64,000 bases of DNA, from contig NZ_JAIHLQ010000005.1 in NCBI RefSeq assembly GCF_019733355.1, forward strand, positions 202,287 through 266,286. Direction: 5' to 3'. Below the pieces are notes generated by a model. It was given only the letters and a program-made list of their open reading frames with translations. It made no database searches and was not told the DNA's origin. Shown piece after piece: positions 1-10,358 of this stretch. The DNA is from Pseudomonas baetica (GTDB lineage: Bacteria > Pseudomonadota > Gammaproteobacteria > Pseudomonadales > Pseudomonadaceae). Numbering within the stretch: position 1 is the first letter of the stretch; the number at the start of each line of letters is the position of its first letter. Both the position numbers and the translations under genes were made by a program.

Positions 1-3000
1 AGGGCATCCACTGGCACCGCGTAGGCCAGTTGTCCCGGCTCGAAACGCGCCTTCTCCAGCGAGGTCGGTTCGGTGCCGTCCTTGCCCTGCAACTTGATGC
101 CCCAGGTGGTGCGCTCGACATCGGCGCCCGGTGGCAGCGGCACTTCGAGCATGCCGTAGCGCAGCGGTTTGGGGGCTTTGCTGGTGAGGATCACTTCGTC
201 CAGATACAGGCTGTCGCTGGACAGCGGTTTAGTGCCGACCGGCTCCAGTTTGAAAGTGAACGCTTCGTCGCCCGGCACCAATCGCGACAGGCGACGGGTG
301 ATGGTCACGGCCATCGGATCGACGGCCGGTTGCTGGGTCTGGAAGCTCAGCGCCGCACGCAGCGGACGCTCTTGAGTGCCAGACACCGACAACACACTCG
401 GCACCGGCGTCGCGCCCTGCCACGTCCAGAACATCTCGCCGGTTGCGCCGTAGTTTTTCTTCCAGCCCTCACCCGGCATCAGCGCGATGGTCGGCGACGC
501 CTGCGCGATGCTGCGCTGCAACCAGCTCAGCGCCAGCGCACGTTCGAGGGTCGATTGCTGTGGCAGCAGACGTTGCAACAACGCCGTGGCACGGGCCTGA
601 TCAAACGCTTGCAGCGACAGGTTCAGCGCTTCGGCAAACGGCTGCGAGCTCACGGCCAGACGCTGTTGTGCCGCACCCACCTGTCGACTGAAGGTTTCAG
701 GCAAGGAGACTTTCGATTGCGTGGCCAGCGAGGCGGTCAAGACCCGCGCCGCCGCCAGACCCAAAGCCGAATCCGGATCGCTCATCACCAGGCTGTCCTG
801 GCCGTCGTCCATCAGCGTCTCGGCATTACCTTCACCGGCCTTTGCCAGATCCTCCATCAAACCGCTGAGCAACGTGTTGACCGGCAAGCGCATTTGCTTG
901 GCGAACGACAATATCAGCGCCCGTTTCAGCAACGGCGTGTTCGGCGCCTGTTTGGCGTAAACCTCCAACACTCGCTGCCAGTGCTCTGGCGGCAAGGTCA
1001 GTTCCAGCACCTGGCTGGCGTTCCAGTCAGCGTAGTAGGCGTACGCGGTGAGGAATGCATCGGGCTCACCGGCATAGCCCCACCAAGTGAAGCTCGCTGA
1101 CGGCCCGGCCATTTGCACCAGACGTAGACGGCTGTTCTGCATGATCAGGCGCAAGCGATCACGGATCTGCGGGTTCGAGGCCAGCGACGGATAGGCGATG
1201 CTCAGCGGCAGCAAACGGCTGGCCGTCTGCTCGACGCCGCCGTACGGGTAGCTCAGCAGATCGTCGAGGGCGGAACGGAACAGCGCTTGCGGGCTGTCAT
1301 CCAGGCGCAGGCGAATATCGGTGGCGTCCGCCGGCAGGCTCAACGCCGTGTCGCCGCTGGCTACATCAAGGCTTTGCGTCTGCGTCACTTGCCAGCCATC
1401 GCCGGTCGCGCTCAAGCGCACGGCCAAGGCATCAGCGATTTTGCCGTCCTGCACCAGTTCCGCTGTCCACTCGCCCGAAGCCAACGCAAATGCCGGCAGC
1501 GGCACATAGTTGATGCCGTTATTCAGGGTCACCGGCAGGCGTTGTTCGGCGCCGGCGTAATGGGTCACCAGCTCAGCCTTGACCGGTTTCTCGGCCTGAC
1601 TGAAAGCGAATACACCGAGTTGCGGCTGATCGCCCTTACGGAATTTGCTCGGCCCGCTCCACTTCAGGTACAGCGGTTTTTCCGAACGGACGAACTGTTT
1701 CTTCTGCCCGACCTGACCGTCATCGGCAATCGCCCGGGCCGTGATGCGCCAGCGGGTCAGCGAGTCCGGCATTTTGAAAGTGAAACGGGTTTTGCCGTCG
1801 GCGCCGGTCAGCAACTCTGGTTGCCATGCGGCGGTGTCGACGTCTTCGCGACGCGGACGCTCCAGCACTTTCACGCCACGCTCACTGCGGTTGGCCTTGC
1901 CCGGCGCGCCAGGACTGCCCGGCAACGCCACGTCGTAACTGATGAACGACAGGCTGGCGCTGGTGCGCACGTTGTTGCGGCGCGGGTGGTAGAAGAACTG
2001 GTCGATGGTCGGCGCGACTTCCGGTTGCAGCGCGTAGACCATTTCATCGACGACGCTGACGGTCAGGTGCGCCGGTACGGCTTTGCCGGCGAACTGCGTG
2101 GTCAGGTCGACGGTGACGGTGTCGCCCGGCAGATACACCGTTTTGTCGGTGCTGATCGCCACGTCGATTTGCGGCGCGACCACTTTGATCCCGGCATTCT
2201 GGAAGCTGTACTGACCGCCCTTGGTGTAGAGCACGGAGAAGGTCAGGTTCGGCGCAAAGTTGTCCTTCACCGGGATGCGTGCGCGGTATTGGGTGTCGCT
2301 GAGTTTTTCCAGTTTCAGCCAGTCGCCGCCCTTGGCCAACAGCGCGGTGGCTTCGACCTTGTCGCGCTCCAGCGACAGCAAGGCATCGCTGACCGGTTCC
2401 GGGAAGGTGATCAGCGCCAACGCTTCATCGCCGGCCTTGTACTCGGGTTTATCGAGGACAATTTCCACGGTGCCCGGCACGGCTTTGACGCCGTCGCCGG
2501 TGACCGAATGCGCAGTAGCGCCGAGGACGCGACCGTGCTGATCTTTCAAGGTCAGGTTGTAGGTGCCCGGACGTTCAAAAGCGAGGCTGAAGCCTTTATC
2601 GCTGGCCGCCAGTTTACCTTCGCCCGTGCTCTGATCCTCCAGACGCACCCAGCCATAAGTGCTCGGCGTCACGGCTTTGCTTTGCTCGCTGCCACCTTCG
2701 TTGGCGTAGCTGAACGCGACTTTGTCGTTGACCGCACTGAAGCGTTGCGGCGCGCTCAAGCGAAAACTCGCGGCGCCACGGTCGATAAGGATTTCCTTGG
2801 TGGTCTTGACCCGATACGCCGCTCCATCGCTGGCAAACACGGTGAGCATGTAGCGGCTCGGTTTGTCGGCGGCCGGCAGGTCGAGGCTGGCGTTGCCCTT
2901 GCTGTCGGTGGTCAATTCGGTGCTGGTCAATTCCACCGGGAATTGCCCCAGGTATTGCAGTTCGTTGTCGACCATCGACAGTTGCTGGGCGCGCAGGCTC

Positions 3001-4427
3001 AGGGTCAGTTTGGCGTTGGCCACCGGTTTGCCGTCCGGGTACAGCAACACCAGACTGCCTTTGACCGGTTCGCCGGTGCGGTAATCCTGCTTGGCCAGAT
3101 TCAGCGAGATTTCGAAGTGCGGCTTGATGTACTCCGCCACACGGAACGCACTGCTGTACGCCTGATCCTTGTAGTTGAAACGGAGTTCATAACCACCGGC
3201 CACGGCGTTGTCCGGCAACTGGAAACGGCCCTGAGTGCCGGCCTTCGAATCGAGCTTCAGATCCATTCGTTGCAGTTCGGTGCCGGTGGCGTCGAGCACG
3301 CTGACATTGACGTCCGCCGCACCCGGCAGCACCGAATCCCGTGCGTTCTTGAACTCACGACCGACGATCTTCAGCGACACCCAGTCGCCCGGGCGATACA
3401 ACGGGCGGTCGGTGAACGCATAGAGCTTGGTGTCGTAGATTTCGCTGTCGTAATAGAAGTTTTCCGAAACGAACACCCCGCCCTCTTCGTCCTCGCCGAT
3501 CACGAATGAACGCTCAGGGCTGACGTGTTTCAGGCGCAGCAAACCATCCGCATCAGTAGCACCGCTGCTCATCACGCCGAGGCCGTCAGTCCACAGCACA
3601 TTGACCTTCGGCACCGAACTGCCTTCATGTTTGCGCGCAGCCCAGACCAGTAATTCATCACCGGCAATTTTGCTCACAGCCACGGTGTTGGAGACGAAAA
3701 CCATGGTGGTCGCGCGGTACTTGCCGATCAGCGCTTCGACCAAGTACAGACCGGGTTTCAGGTTGCCCAGCGGAATGTAGACGTTGCCCGGCGCGACGCT
3801 GACGAAATCGCTCGAAGACCCGGCCAGATTGACCCCGGCCGGCGGCTGGATCGGCTTGGCCTGCCACAGCGGATAACGGAACTGGCTGACCACCGGCAGA
3901 CCCGGAATCAGCGCGAATTGCGGTTGCGCGTCATACGGGGTCGGTGCGGCGATGGCGTTGCCCATCTTCAGTTCCGGCACTTCCTCGGTGACCTGTTTGC
4001 GCGACTCGTAAGAGAACGCGCGCTGCATCACCCGCCGCGATTTGCGGTACCAGTTGTCCCACAGGTACGCGAGGGTATTGGACAGACCTTCGCCCTTGAA
4101 CTGGCCATCGCTGACCACGCGGTGCAGGTTCTTCTGGCGCTTGAGGAAATCCAGTGGCTTGTCGATGCGGTACACGCGAATGTCGGCGCCACCGTAGGGT
4201 TCCATGCGGAAACGACGGTAGTCACGGCCCGGTGCTTCGAGGCGCACCATCGCCTGTTCGTCCGCCGCAAAACTGCTGTCGGCCAGCAGGAAGAAGCTTT
4301 CACCGGACACCGGCGTGTAGCCGCTCGGCTCCACCGAATCGTCGGCATTAACAGTCGCCAGCGGCAGCAGCAGTGCCAGCAACAGAGGAATTTTTGCGCA
4401 GAGTCGCAACATGCGGGCACCGGTCAT
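1..4427 (-). CDS. magD: Alpha-2-macroglobulin family protein MagD/YfaS (C-terminus beyond window)
   Basis: Large periplasmic protein of the bacterial alpha-2-macroglobulin family, thought to trap proteases. About 1475 codons are open from the ATG at 4427 to the left edge, so only the last few dozen residues should be missing (the E. coli and P. aeruginosa relatives are about 1500 residues). It begins with a signal peptide (hydrophobic [10 protein letters not shown] near residue 20) and has no lipobox cysteine. Macroglobulin beta-domains follow. At 1224-1241 (about residues 1063-1068) the thioester site reads GGVEQT instead of CxEQ, so no covalent thioester trap can form, as in E. coli YfaS and P. 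aeruginosa MagD. The ATG overlaps the stop of the preceding magC (ATGA), which indicates translational coupling in a magABCD operon. Confidence 0.95.
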   Translation of the reverse strand, partial: MTGARMLRLCAKIPLLLALLLPLATVNADDSVEPSGYTPVSGESFFLLADSSFAADEQAMVRLEAPGRDYRRFRMEPYGGADIRVYRIDKPLDFLKRQKNLHRVVSDGQFKGEGLSNTLAYLWDNWYRKSRRVMQRAFSYESRKQVTEEVPELKMGNAIAAPTPYDAQPQFALIPGLPVVSQFRYPLWQAKPIQPPAGVNLAGSSSDFVSVAPGNVYIPLGNLKPGLYLVEALIGKYRATTMVFVSNTVAVSKIAGDELLVWAARKHEGSSVPKVNVLWTDGLGVMSSGATDADGLLRLKHVSPERSFVIGEDEEGGVFVSENFYYDSEIYDTKLYAFTDRPLYRPGDWVSLKIVGREFKNARDSVLPGAADVNVSVLDATGTELQRMDLKLDSKAGTQGRFQLPDNAVAGGYELRFNYKDQAYSSAFRVAEYIKPHFEISLNLAKQDYRTGEPVKGSLVLLYPDGKPVANAKLTLSLRAQQLSMVDNELQYLGQFPVELTSTELTTDSKGNASLDLPAADKPSRYMLTVFASDGAAYRVKTTKEILIDRGAASFRLSAPQRFSAVNDKVAFSYANEGGSEQSKAVTPSTYGWVRLEDQSTGEGKLAASDKGFSLAFERPGTYNLTLKDQHGRVLGATAHSVTGDGVKAVPGTVEIVLDKPEYKAGDEALALITFPEPVSDALLSLERDKVEATALLAKGGDWLKLEKLSDTQYRARIPVKDNFAPNLTFSVLYTKGGQYSFQNAGIKVVAPQIDVAISTDKTVYLPGDTVTVDLTTQFAGKAVPAHLTVSVVDEMVYALQPEVAPTIDQFFYHPRRNNVRTSASLSFISYDVALPGSPGAPGKANRSERGVKVLERPRREDVDTAAWQPELLTGADGKTRFTFKMPDSLTRWRITARAIADDGQVGQKKQFVRSEKPLYLKWSGPSKFRKGDQPQLGVFAFSQAEKPVKAELVTHYAGAEQRLPVTLNNGINYVPLPAFALASGEWTAELVQDGKIADALAVRLSATGDGWQVTQTQSLDVASGDTALSLPADATDIRLRLDDSPQALFRSALDDLLSYPYGGVEQTASRLLPLSIAYPSLASNPQIRDRLRLIMQNSRLRLVQMAGPSASFTWWGYAGEPDAFLTAYAYYADWNASQVLELTLPPEHWQRVLEVYAKQAPNTPLLKRALILSFAKQMRLPVNTLLSGLMEDLAKAGEGNAETLMDDGQDSLVMSDPDSALGLAAARVLTASLATQSKVSLPETFSRQVGAAQQRLAVSSQPFAEALNLSLQAFDQARATALLQRLLPQQSTLERALALSWLQRSIAQASPTIALMPGEGWKKNYGATGEMFWTWQGATPVPSVLSVSGTQERPLRAALSFQTQQPAVDPMAVTITRRLSRLVPGDEAFTFKLEPVGTKPLSSDSLYLDEVILTSKAPKPLRYGMLEVPLPPGADVERTTWGIKLQGKDGTEPTSLEKARFEPGQLAYAVPVDA

Positions 4428-5062
4428 TGGGAGAGAAAGTTCAGTCGATAGACGCCGATGAAGTTGGGGTTGGCTGCGTCGGGTATCCATCGGGTGTCCT
4501 TCCATGTCATGAGTTGCTGCAGGCTTGCCGAACGCATGCCGTTGTCAGTGGGGGTGGTGGTGCCAGTGTGATAGGCGATGTAGCGGCCCATCCAGATCAT
4601 CAGGTGCTGATCGTCGCCCTGATCGAAAAACATCAGGTCACCGGGGCGCGCCTGTGACACGTCGCGGCTGACCAGATGACTGTTGAACTGAATCAGTTTG
4701 ATCGCGTTGACGTACGGCCCGACCTTGCCGCCGCCCTGTTGCCATTGCTGGGCGAGCTTGCGCTGGTCATCGCTCAGCGACAGCTCCGGCGGCAGATAGC
4801 GGTTGGACAGGCCATTGCTGCGCAGCCATTTGTTGTCATGGACTTTCAGCGCTTCGTTGGCAGCGAAACGCACCAGGCCGGCGCAGTCCTGCTGGTACCA
4901 ACGCGGGCTCGGGCCCTGGCTCAGTTGCTCTTGGGCGATGCGTACGAACCAGGCACGAAAGACCTGGGACTGCGCCGGATCAAGCGCCGGTGCCTCCATG
5001 GCGCGGGCACCCGCGCTGAGCAACAGCGCGAGCAAGCCGAGGCTGCGGATCAGTGTCGTCAC
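4424..5062 (-). CDS. magC: DUF1175 NlpC/P60-like periplasmic protein (MagC/YfaT)
   Basis: Secreted protein of about 212 residues, of the DUF1175 family encoded beside bacterial alpha-2-macroglobulins. The N-terminal hydrophobic stretch [12 protein letters not shown] is a signal peptide. The motif QDCAGLVRF followed by GDLMFF and HLMIWMG looks like the Cys and His parts of an NlpC/P60 papain-like fold, so a cysteine peptidase or amidase activity is possible but unproven. I chose the GTG at 5062 because it overlaps the upstream stop (GTGA) and has a GGAAAG-like ribosome site. ATG codons at 5074 and 5089 are alternatives that would lengthen the N-terminus. It shares 4 bases with magD downstream. 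Confidence 0.85.
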   Translation of the reverse strand: MTTLIRSLGLLALLLSAGARAMEAPALDPAQSQVFRAWFVRIAQEQLSQGPSPRWYQQDCAGLVRFAANEALKVHDNKWLRSNGLSNRYLPPELSLSDDQRKLAQQWQQGGGKVGPYVNAIKLIQFNSHLVSRDVSQARPGDLMFFDQGDDQHLMIWMGRYIAYHTGTTTPTDNGMRSASLQQLMTWKDTRWIPDAANPNFIGVYRLNFLSQ

Positions 5063-6771
5063 AGCGCTTTCCATTCCAGCGGCAGCCATTGCCAGTGGCC
5101 GTCGGGCTCGCTGCCTTCGGGCAACGTCAGGGCATATTTGCCGTAACCGCCGAGGGTGCGCAGTTTCGGGATCAGGTAGGTTTGCGCGGCGTTGTAGAAC
5201 ACCGGTTCCATGTCCTGCGGCAGGCTGTCGAGGGTTTCCTGCTGCATCAGTTGCGCCATCGAGTCAGGGCCGAAATAGATCGGCATCAGTACGTCTTTGG
5301 GCAGCACATCGGCCATCGGCGGGAAGCGTTTGTCGAGGGTGCCGAGCGCTTTGTCGACCAGTTTGTCGTCGAGGGAAAACAGCAGCGTCGAACCGTGGCG
5401 GGCGAGGCTGACGTTCATGAACGCCCGGCCACTGATCGCGTCCGGGTTCTCGGCGGTTTTTGCTGCGTATGGGCCGAAATTCGAGCTGACCTGACGCCGC
5501 CAGACGTGGCTTTGGCCTTCTTGCTTCTCGATCACCGGGAAGACACTTTCTTCGACGTTTGGCTCGAAGGCGCCGACCATCGAGCCAAACAGTTTGCCGA
5601 GATCGCCGTCGAGTTTGCTGTTGTCCTCATCCTTCAAACTGGCGACCAACAATGGCGTGTACAGCCGCGAATCGGCGTACCAGCAAAGGCCCGCCGCGCC
5701 AGCCACGTGCTCGGTGAGTGTCTGCGCTACCGCCTCTTCGGCGCCGAGTTTCACCAGCAGCGGTTTCTGCGGTTCGGCCGCCACCGGCAAGGTCACACAG
5801 GCACTGGCGCCCAGCGGCATGGCTCGCCACACCGGTTTGAAATCGAAGTCCGGCTGGTTGTCCAGTTCGTCCATGGCCAGGTAGCTGTGCCAGCCCTTGT
5901 CGTCCATGTCGAAACGCAGCCCGGCGAAGTTCGGGATAAAGCGCTGATACCCCATGGCGAGCACGCTGGAATTCACCGACAGGCGTTGTTTGATCTCTGG
6001 CGCCTTGGCCGGCAAGCCGAACGCTTGCGGGAACAGTTTGTCGCCATTGAGCAGTGCCGCCAGCGCTTGAGGCGAAACGTGCCCCCACTCTTCGGACGGG
6101 CCGTTTTCTGCCTCGTAGTATTTCGAAGGGTTGGACAGCACCACCAGTTTGTCGCCGTGCGAGGCGAACAACAGGGATTTACTGGCGTTGTAGCTGAGCT
6201 GATAAAGCGGCACCTCGTCGCTGCCGACTTCAAGTTTGCCGAACACGCTGAGTTGCGTGTCATCCAGCGCCACTTTCGCCAGCGGCTCCAGCATTTTCGC
6301 CAGCCCGCCGCGATCCATCACCAACAGGAAATCCTTCAACCGGCCATCAGCCCCGCGCCATAGCGCTACGTCTGCCGGTTGATCAAAAAGCTGTTCGATC
6401 AGGCTGTCCTGCAATTTCAGATCATGCTCGTAGATGATCCGGCGCAGGCTGCCGATCAGCCCGAGTCGGTCGCCGTGGGTTTCGTAATAGAAGACGAAAT
6501 CTTCGGTGAGCGTGGCTTTGAGGAACGGCACCGTCAGCAGGTCTTTGGGCAACTGGCTCAGGGAGCGGGTTTCCAGCAGCGCATCGGGACGGCTCAGGCC
6601 GAGCTTGTCACTGGCAAGCTCGGCCGGCGGTGTTTTGGGCTTGAGCAGCAGCCAGCCAAAACCACCCGCCACGCCGGCCACCAGGCATAGCCCGATCAGC
6701 AGCGCCGGCCAGCGTCGGGAAGGTTTGCCGGCCGGTGTCGGGACGGCCGGAGAAGCAGCGTTATCACTCAT
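5059..6771 (-). CDS. magB: DUF2138 inner-membrane-anchored protein (MagB/YfaA)
   Basis: Protein of about 570 residues of the DUF2138 family (E. coli YfaA type). It has a short cytoplasmic N-terminus, one transmembrane helix near residues 22-43 ([21 protein letters not shown]) and a large periplasmic domain rich in beta-strand-like sequence. No catalytic motif is recognisable. It is the second gene of the alpha-2-macroglobulin operon and overlaps magC by four bases, so it probably belongs to the membrane complex that anchors or assists the macroglobulin. The ATG at 6771 was chosen; an in-frame GTG lies two codons upstream at 6777. Confidence 0.88.
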   Translation of the reverse strand: MSDNAASPAVPTPAGKPSRRWPALLIGLCLVAGVAGGFGWLLLKPKTPPAELASDKLGLSRPDALLETRSLSQLPKDLLTVPFLKATLTEDFVFYYETHGDRLGLIGSLRRIIYEHDLKLQDSLIEQLFDQPADVALWRGADGRLKDFLLVMDRGGLAKMLEPLAKVALDDTQLSVFGKLEVGSDEVPLYQLSYNASKSLLFASHGDKLVVLSNPSKYYEAENGPSEEWGHVSPQALAALLNGDKLFPQAFGLPAKAPEIKQRLSVNSSVLAMGYQRFIPNFAGLRFDMDDKGWHSYLAMDELDNQPDFDFKPVWRAMPLGASACVTLPVAAEPQKPLLVKLGAEEAVAQTLTEHVAGAAGLCWYADSRLYTPLLVASLKDEDNSKLDGDLGKLFGSMVGAFEPNVEESVFPVIEKQEGQSHVWRRQVSSNFGPYAAKTAENPDAISGRAFMNVSLARHGSTLLFSLDDKLVDKALGTLDKRFPPMADVLPKDVLMPIYFGPDSMAQLMQQETLDSLPQDMEPVFYNAAQTYLIPKLRTLGGYGKYALTLPEGSEPDGHWQWLPLEWKAL

Positions 6772-6809
6772 ATTCACAAAACCCGAAGTTCATCCGTGTT
6801 GCGGGATGC

Positions 6810-7601
6810 TTAATAGTTGAAAGTCTTGACCAGCAGCAGATCACCGATCGCCCGCAGGGGCACGATGAACGTCTCGCGTTTTTCGTCGACAGTGTTTTCG
6901 TTGAGTACCAGCGTGATTTGCGAGGTGATCACCTCGTTCTGGTTGCTGGTCTCCTCGAAGTTATAGCCGCCGTTGCCGAAGTTGCCCCAATAGTTGACGT
7001 AAACCAGATAGGTACCGTGCAACGGAGCCGTCATGGTGAACATTTCCGGGCCGGGGCCATCGACGCCATCCGGGTCCAGACCGCCGCCATTGCTCAGCGC
7101 CGGCCGCGCCCAGAACGCATGTTGGCCGTCGGGCGTGACAATGTGCAGATCGAGTTCGGCTTTCGGATCGTCCCACCCCAAGACAAGACGAATTCTCGCC
7201 GGCGTGCGCAGGTTATTTGCTTCATAAAATTGCACGCGCTTGAGCGACTGGCCCTCGGCGCTGATCACTTCGACACTGTTGGAACCGGCGCCGAACGCGT
7301 ACGGCCGGGCGAAACGGCCCTGGTCATCGGTGTACAAATTCAGCGGATTGCCATTCACGGCGAGACTGTGCGGCGGGCGCATGTGACCGATGGCCTTGAG
7401 CTGGCCTTGAATCATCGTGCGATTGCGCTGGATACCGCGATCGATCGGCGGCGTCGGATAGGCGACTTGCGGGTTTTCGCTGCGATCAAGCAACCCGTGA
7501 TAGCGCCAGCCGCCCACCGGTTCCGACAACTCGGCACTCGGCGCAGCCCACAGCGCAGGCGCACAGGCCAACCCGATCAGCAGCCAAAGAAATGAACGCA
7601 T
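6810..7601 (-). CDS. magA: DUF2135 secreted protein (MagA/YfaP)
   Basis: Secreted protein of 263 residues, first gene of the mag/yfa operon. The signal peptide is MRSFLWLLIGLACAPALWA with AxA cleavage. The C-terminal half carries the YfaP-type DUF2135 domain, recognisable by LGWDDPKAELDLHIVTPDG and GTYLVYVNYWG, which resembles von Willebrand/Ig-like beta-sandwich proteins with an Asp-rich, possibly metal-binding DxDL motif. The function is unknown; conserved linkage to magB, magC and magD suggests a partner of the alpha-2-macroglobulin. The gap to magB is 38 bases. Confidence 0.88.
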   Translation of the reverse strand: MRSFLWLLIGLACAPALWAAPSAELSEPVGGWRYHGLLDRSENPQVAYPTPPIDRGIQRNRTMIQGQLKAIGHMRPPHSLAVNGNPLNLYTDDQGRFARPYAFGAGSNSVEVISAEGQSLKRVQFYEANNLRTPARIRLVLGWDDPKAELDLHIVTPDGQHAFWARPALSNGGGLDPDGVDGPGPEMFTMTAPLHGTYLVYVNYWGNFGNGGYNFEETSNQNEVITSQITLVLNENTVDEKRETFIVPLRAIGDLLLVKTFNY

Positions 7602-7794
7602 GTAACGCCTCCTGCCATGCCTGAACGAAACCTTGCACCCGATCCTCGGTACTTCACAGCGGTGGAAACTGCGTTTCGTCTGAAAGACCCGTGACTGCCA
7701 GGTCGTAGAAGGCGCGAAGAGTAGCGATTTAGTAGTTTTTTAACAATCGGATACATCTGCTTTTGCGGTGGGAATCACGTCTTCTTGGTGGACG

Positions 7795-7859
7795 GTGAGC
7801 CGAATAGCCGTCATATTCGGCTCACTAAATGAGCCGAATAGCATTTCTATTCGGCTCAC
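7795..7859. promoter_or_regulatory. Two tandem palindromes upstream of the Fic gene, probable operator
   Basis: Four copies of the element TGAGCCGAATA alternate in orientation: 7795-7806 (+), 7814-7825 (-), 7830-7840 (+) and 7848-7859 (-). They form two inverted repeats, each with 11-12 base arms and a 7-base spacer, with centres 34 bases apart (7810 and 7844). The last arm ends 23 bases before the Fic start codon. The spacers differ while the arms are identical, which is the pattern of protein-binding half-sites. The likely reader is the winged-helix C-terminus of the Fic protein itself; that is inference. Confidence 0.7.
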
Positions 7860-7882
7860 GTCCCTATTACAGGCAATAACCG

Positions 7883-9028
7883 ATGACGACTCAATGGATC
7901 TGGCAGCAGCCGGATTGGCCCGATTTCAACTGGCAGGCAGAACACCTGGCACCACTTTTACGCGAATGCGTACAGGCACAAGGCCAATTGATGGGCATGG
8001 CCGGATCCGTCGGCAACTCGCTGACGGCTCAAACCGAACTCGACGCACTGCTGCAAAACATCGTGACCTCTTCGGCCATTGAGGGTGAGCAGTTGAATGT
8101 CGGCTCGGTGCGCTCGTCATTGGCTCGACGCCTGGGGCTGGAGTTGCCCGATAGCGATAAAGTCAGTCAACTTAGCGAAGGACTGGCACAACTGATGTTC
8201 GACGCCACCCGGCGCTTCGCCGAACCACTGACGCTGGATCGATTACTGGAATGGCATCAATGGCTGTTTCCGGATCAGGTAAGTGACTTCAGCACGAGGT
8301 CGATGCATGTCGGTGCGCTTCGCGGTGACGAGCCGATGCAGGTAGTTTCCGGTCGTCTCGACCGCCCCACTGTGCATTTCGAGGCCCCTGCGCGCCAAGG
8401 TCTTGAGCGGCAAGTGGATAAATTTCTCGCTTGGTTCGAGGCCAGCCAGCATCAAACAGCGCTGGATCCATTGCTGCGTGCTGGCATCGCTCATTTCTGG
8501 TTTGTCACGCTGCATCCGTTTGATGACGGCAATGGTCGCCTTACTCGCACCCTTACCGATCTGGCGCTGGCGCAAGGTGAAGCGCAGGCCATCCGGTTTT
8601 ACGCGATGTCGGCCAGCATTCTCGATGACCGTAACGGCTACTATCGAGTGCTCGAGGCCAGTCAAAAGGACACGCTGGACGTTACCCAATGGCTCACTTG
8701 GTTTCTGCAGACTCTTTTACGCAGTCTGCAACAAGCCATGGCGCGGATCGAAAGCGTGCTGGGCAAAACACGCTTCTGGCAGGCACACCATGAATCCGAG
8801 CTTTCGGTGGAACAGAGTAAAGTGCTCAATCGTTTGCTCGACGGTGGAGAGTGCGGGTTCGAACACGGTATCAGCTCGGCGCAGTATCAGGCGGTGGCCA
8901 AGGTTTCCAAAGCCACAGCGACGCGACATCTGGCGTATCTGCTGGAGAAGGGTTGCCTGCAGCGTATGCCCGGAGGCGGACGGAGCACGCGATACAAAAT
9001 CAATTACCCGGACAATCCCTCAAACTGA
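7883..9028 (+). CDS. DUF4172-Fic family protein adenylyltransferase with winged-helix C-terminus
   Basis: Protein of 381 residues. The N-terminal DUF4172 domain (about 5-85) contains the inhibitory helix motif SSAIEG at 63-68, matching the (S/T)xxxE(G/N) signature that blocks ATP in class II Fic enzymes. The Fic core HPFDDGNGRLTR at 211-222 is intact, with His211 and Arg219, so AMP transfer to a protein hydroxyl is expected. Residues about 306-375 look like a winged helix (KVSKATATRHLAYL recognition region). The gene is alone between the mag operon and xseB and divergent from magA; this site appears variable between strains. Upstream palindromes suggest autoregulation. There is no adjacent small antitoxin: inhibition is built in. 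Confidence 0.93.
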   Translation: MTTQWIWQQPDWPDFNWQAEHLAPLLRECVQAQGQLMGMAGSVGNSLTAQTELDALLQNIVTSSAIEGEQLNVGSVRSSLARRLGLELPDSDKVSQLSEGLAQLMFDATRRFAEPLTLDRLLEWHQWLFPDQVSDFSTRSMHVGALRGDEPMQVVSGRLDRPTVHFEAPARQGLERQVDKFLAWFEASQHQTALDPLLRAGIAHFWFVTLHPFDDGNGRLTRTLTDLALAQGEAQAIRFYAMSASILDDRNGYYRVLEASQKDTLDVTQWLTWFLQTLLRSLQQAMARIESVLGKTRFWQAHHESELSVEQSKVLNRLLDGGECGFEHGISSAQYQAVAKVSKATATRHLAYLLEKGCLQRMPGGGRSTRYKINYPDNPSN

Positions 9029-9140
9029 CCACTGACGTCTGTAGTGAGGAGATAAGGGTCGGCCGCGCCCCGCTCATTTGCCCATAAACCCCCTATCTGC
9101 TAGTGTCGCGCCGGTTTAACGTCAACCGGAAATAGCCGCC

Positions 9141-9383
9141 ATGGCCCGCAAAAAAGCTGCACTGGATTTCGAACAGTCCCTCGCCGACCTGCAAACATTG
9201 GTCGAGCGTCTGGAGAACGGTGAATTGTCGCTGGAAGACTCGCTGACCGCTTTCGAGCAGGGCATCGGGCTGACCCGTGACTGCCAGGCAGCGCTGGCCC
9301 AAGCCGAGCAAAAGGTACAAGTGCTGCTGGAGCGTGATGGCGAACTCGCCGAGGAACCCTTCGACGCGGAACAGCCAGAATGA
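9141..9383 (+). CDS. xseB: Exodeoxyribonuclease VII small subunit
   Basis: The 80-residue XseB subunit, which binds several copies per XseA catalytic chain for degradation of single-stranded DNA. The family hallmark is the coiled helix pair with [26 protein letters not shown] near residues 9-36 (read in two parts, [18 protein letters not shown] and ELSLEDSL), followed by a Gln/Ala-rich helix. It begins about 110 bases after the Fic gene and its stop overlaps the start of ispA (ATGA), forming the usual xseB-ispA-dxs operon. The xseA partner is not in the window. Confidence 0.96.
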   Translation: MARKKAALDFEQSLADLQTLVERLENGELSLEDSLTAFEQGIGLTRDCQAALAQAEQKVQVLLERDGELAEEPFDAEQPE

Positions 9384-10267
9384 TTGCAGCGTATTCGGCG
9401 ACCAGCCAGGCCCGGGTCAACGCGGCACTGCAAAGCCTGTTCGACGCCCCGTTGCCGGAACTGGCGCGCCTCTATGAGGCCATGCGCTACAGCGTGATGA
9501 ACGGCGGCAAACGCGTGCGTCCACTGTTGGCCTACGCCGCGTGTGAAGCGCTCGGTGGCAAAGCTGAGCAGGCCAACGGCGCAGCGTGCGCCGTTGAACT
9601 GATCCACGCTTACTCGCTGGTGCACGACGATTTGCCGGCAATGGACGATGACGATCTGCGTCGCGGCCAGCCGACCACGCACAAAAAATTCGATGAAGCC
9701 TGCGCGATACTCGCCGGTGACGGCTTGCAAAGCCTGGCGTTCAGCGCCCTGCTCGCCCCCCACCTGAGCGATCTGAGTGCCGACATTCGCCTGCAAATGG
9801 TCACTGCGCTGGCTCACGCCGCAGGCCCGGCGGGCATGGTCGGTGGCCAAGCCATCGACCTCGGCTCGGTGGGGCTGAAGCTCGATCAGCAAGCCCTCGA
9901 ACAAATGCACCGGCACAAGACCGGCGCGCTGATCGAAGTCAGCATCAAACTCGGCGCCCTGGCCAGCAGCCGTGCCGAGCCGGATGAACTCAAGGCCCTG
10001 CAGACTTATGCACAAGCCATCGGTCTGGCTTTTCAGGTGCAGGACGACATCCTCGACGTCGAAAGCGATACCGCCACCCTCGGCAAGCGCCAGGGCGCCG
10101 ACATTGCCCGTGACAAGCCGACCTACCCGGCCCTGCTGGGTCTGGACGCGGCCAAGGCCTATGCCCTGGAGTTGCGCGATCAGGCTCTGCACGCCCTGCG
10201 ACCGTTTGACGCGGCAGCCGAGCCTTTGCGCGAGCTGGCCCGGTATATCGTCGAGCGCCGCCACTGA
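9380..10267 (+). CDS. ispA: Farnesyl diphosphate synthase
   Basis: Prenyl transferase of 295 residues that condenses IPP with DMAPP and GPP to make farnesyl diphosphate. Both aspartate-rich motifs are present: DDLPAMD at 83-89 (first motif) and QDDILD at 221-226 (second motif), plus the GGKRVRP substrate loop at 42-48. It is translationally coupled to xseB (4-base overlap) and followed 91 bases later by dxs, so precursor supply and chain elongation are co-expressed. Confidence 0.97.
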   Translation: MIAAYSATSQARVNAALQSLFDAPLPELARLYEAMRYSVMNGGKRVRPLLAYAACEALGGKAEQANGAACAVELIHAYSLVHDDLPAMDDDDLRRGQPTTHKKFDEACAILAGDGLQSLAFSALLAPHLSDLSADIRLQMVTALAHAAGPAGMVGGQAIDLGSVGLKLDQQALEQMHRHKTGALIEVSIKLGALASSRAEPDELKALQTYAQAIGLAFQVQDDILDVESDTATLGKRQGADIARDKPTYPALLGLDAAKAYALELRDQALHALRPFDAAAEPLRELARYIVERRH

Positions 10268-10358
10268 CGGCATATCCGCCAAAGAAGACCAACGCGTGGG
10301 CAGGGGGCGATGCATCAGGTAAACTGCCGCCTCTTCTATACCTATAACGATTCGCCTG

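Noticed and set aside
1287..3509. Long plus-strand open frame of about 740 codons
   Set aside because: It lies antisense to magD, has no family resemblance and is rich in Arg/Gln/Ala, as expected for the complement of a GC-rich gene.
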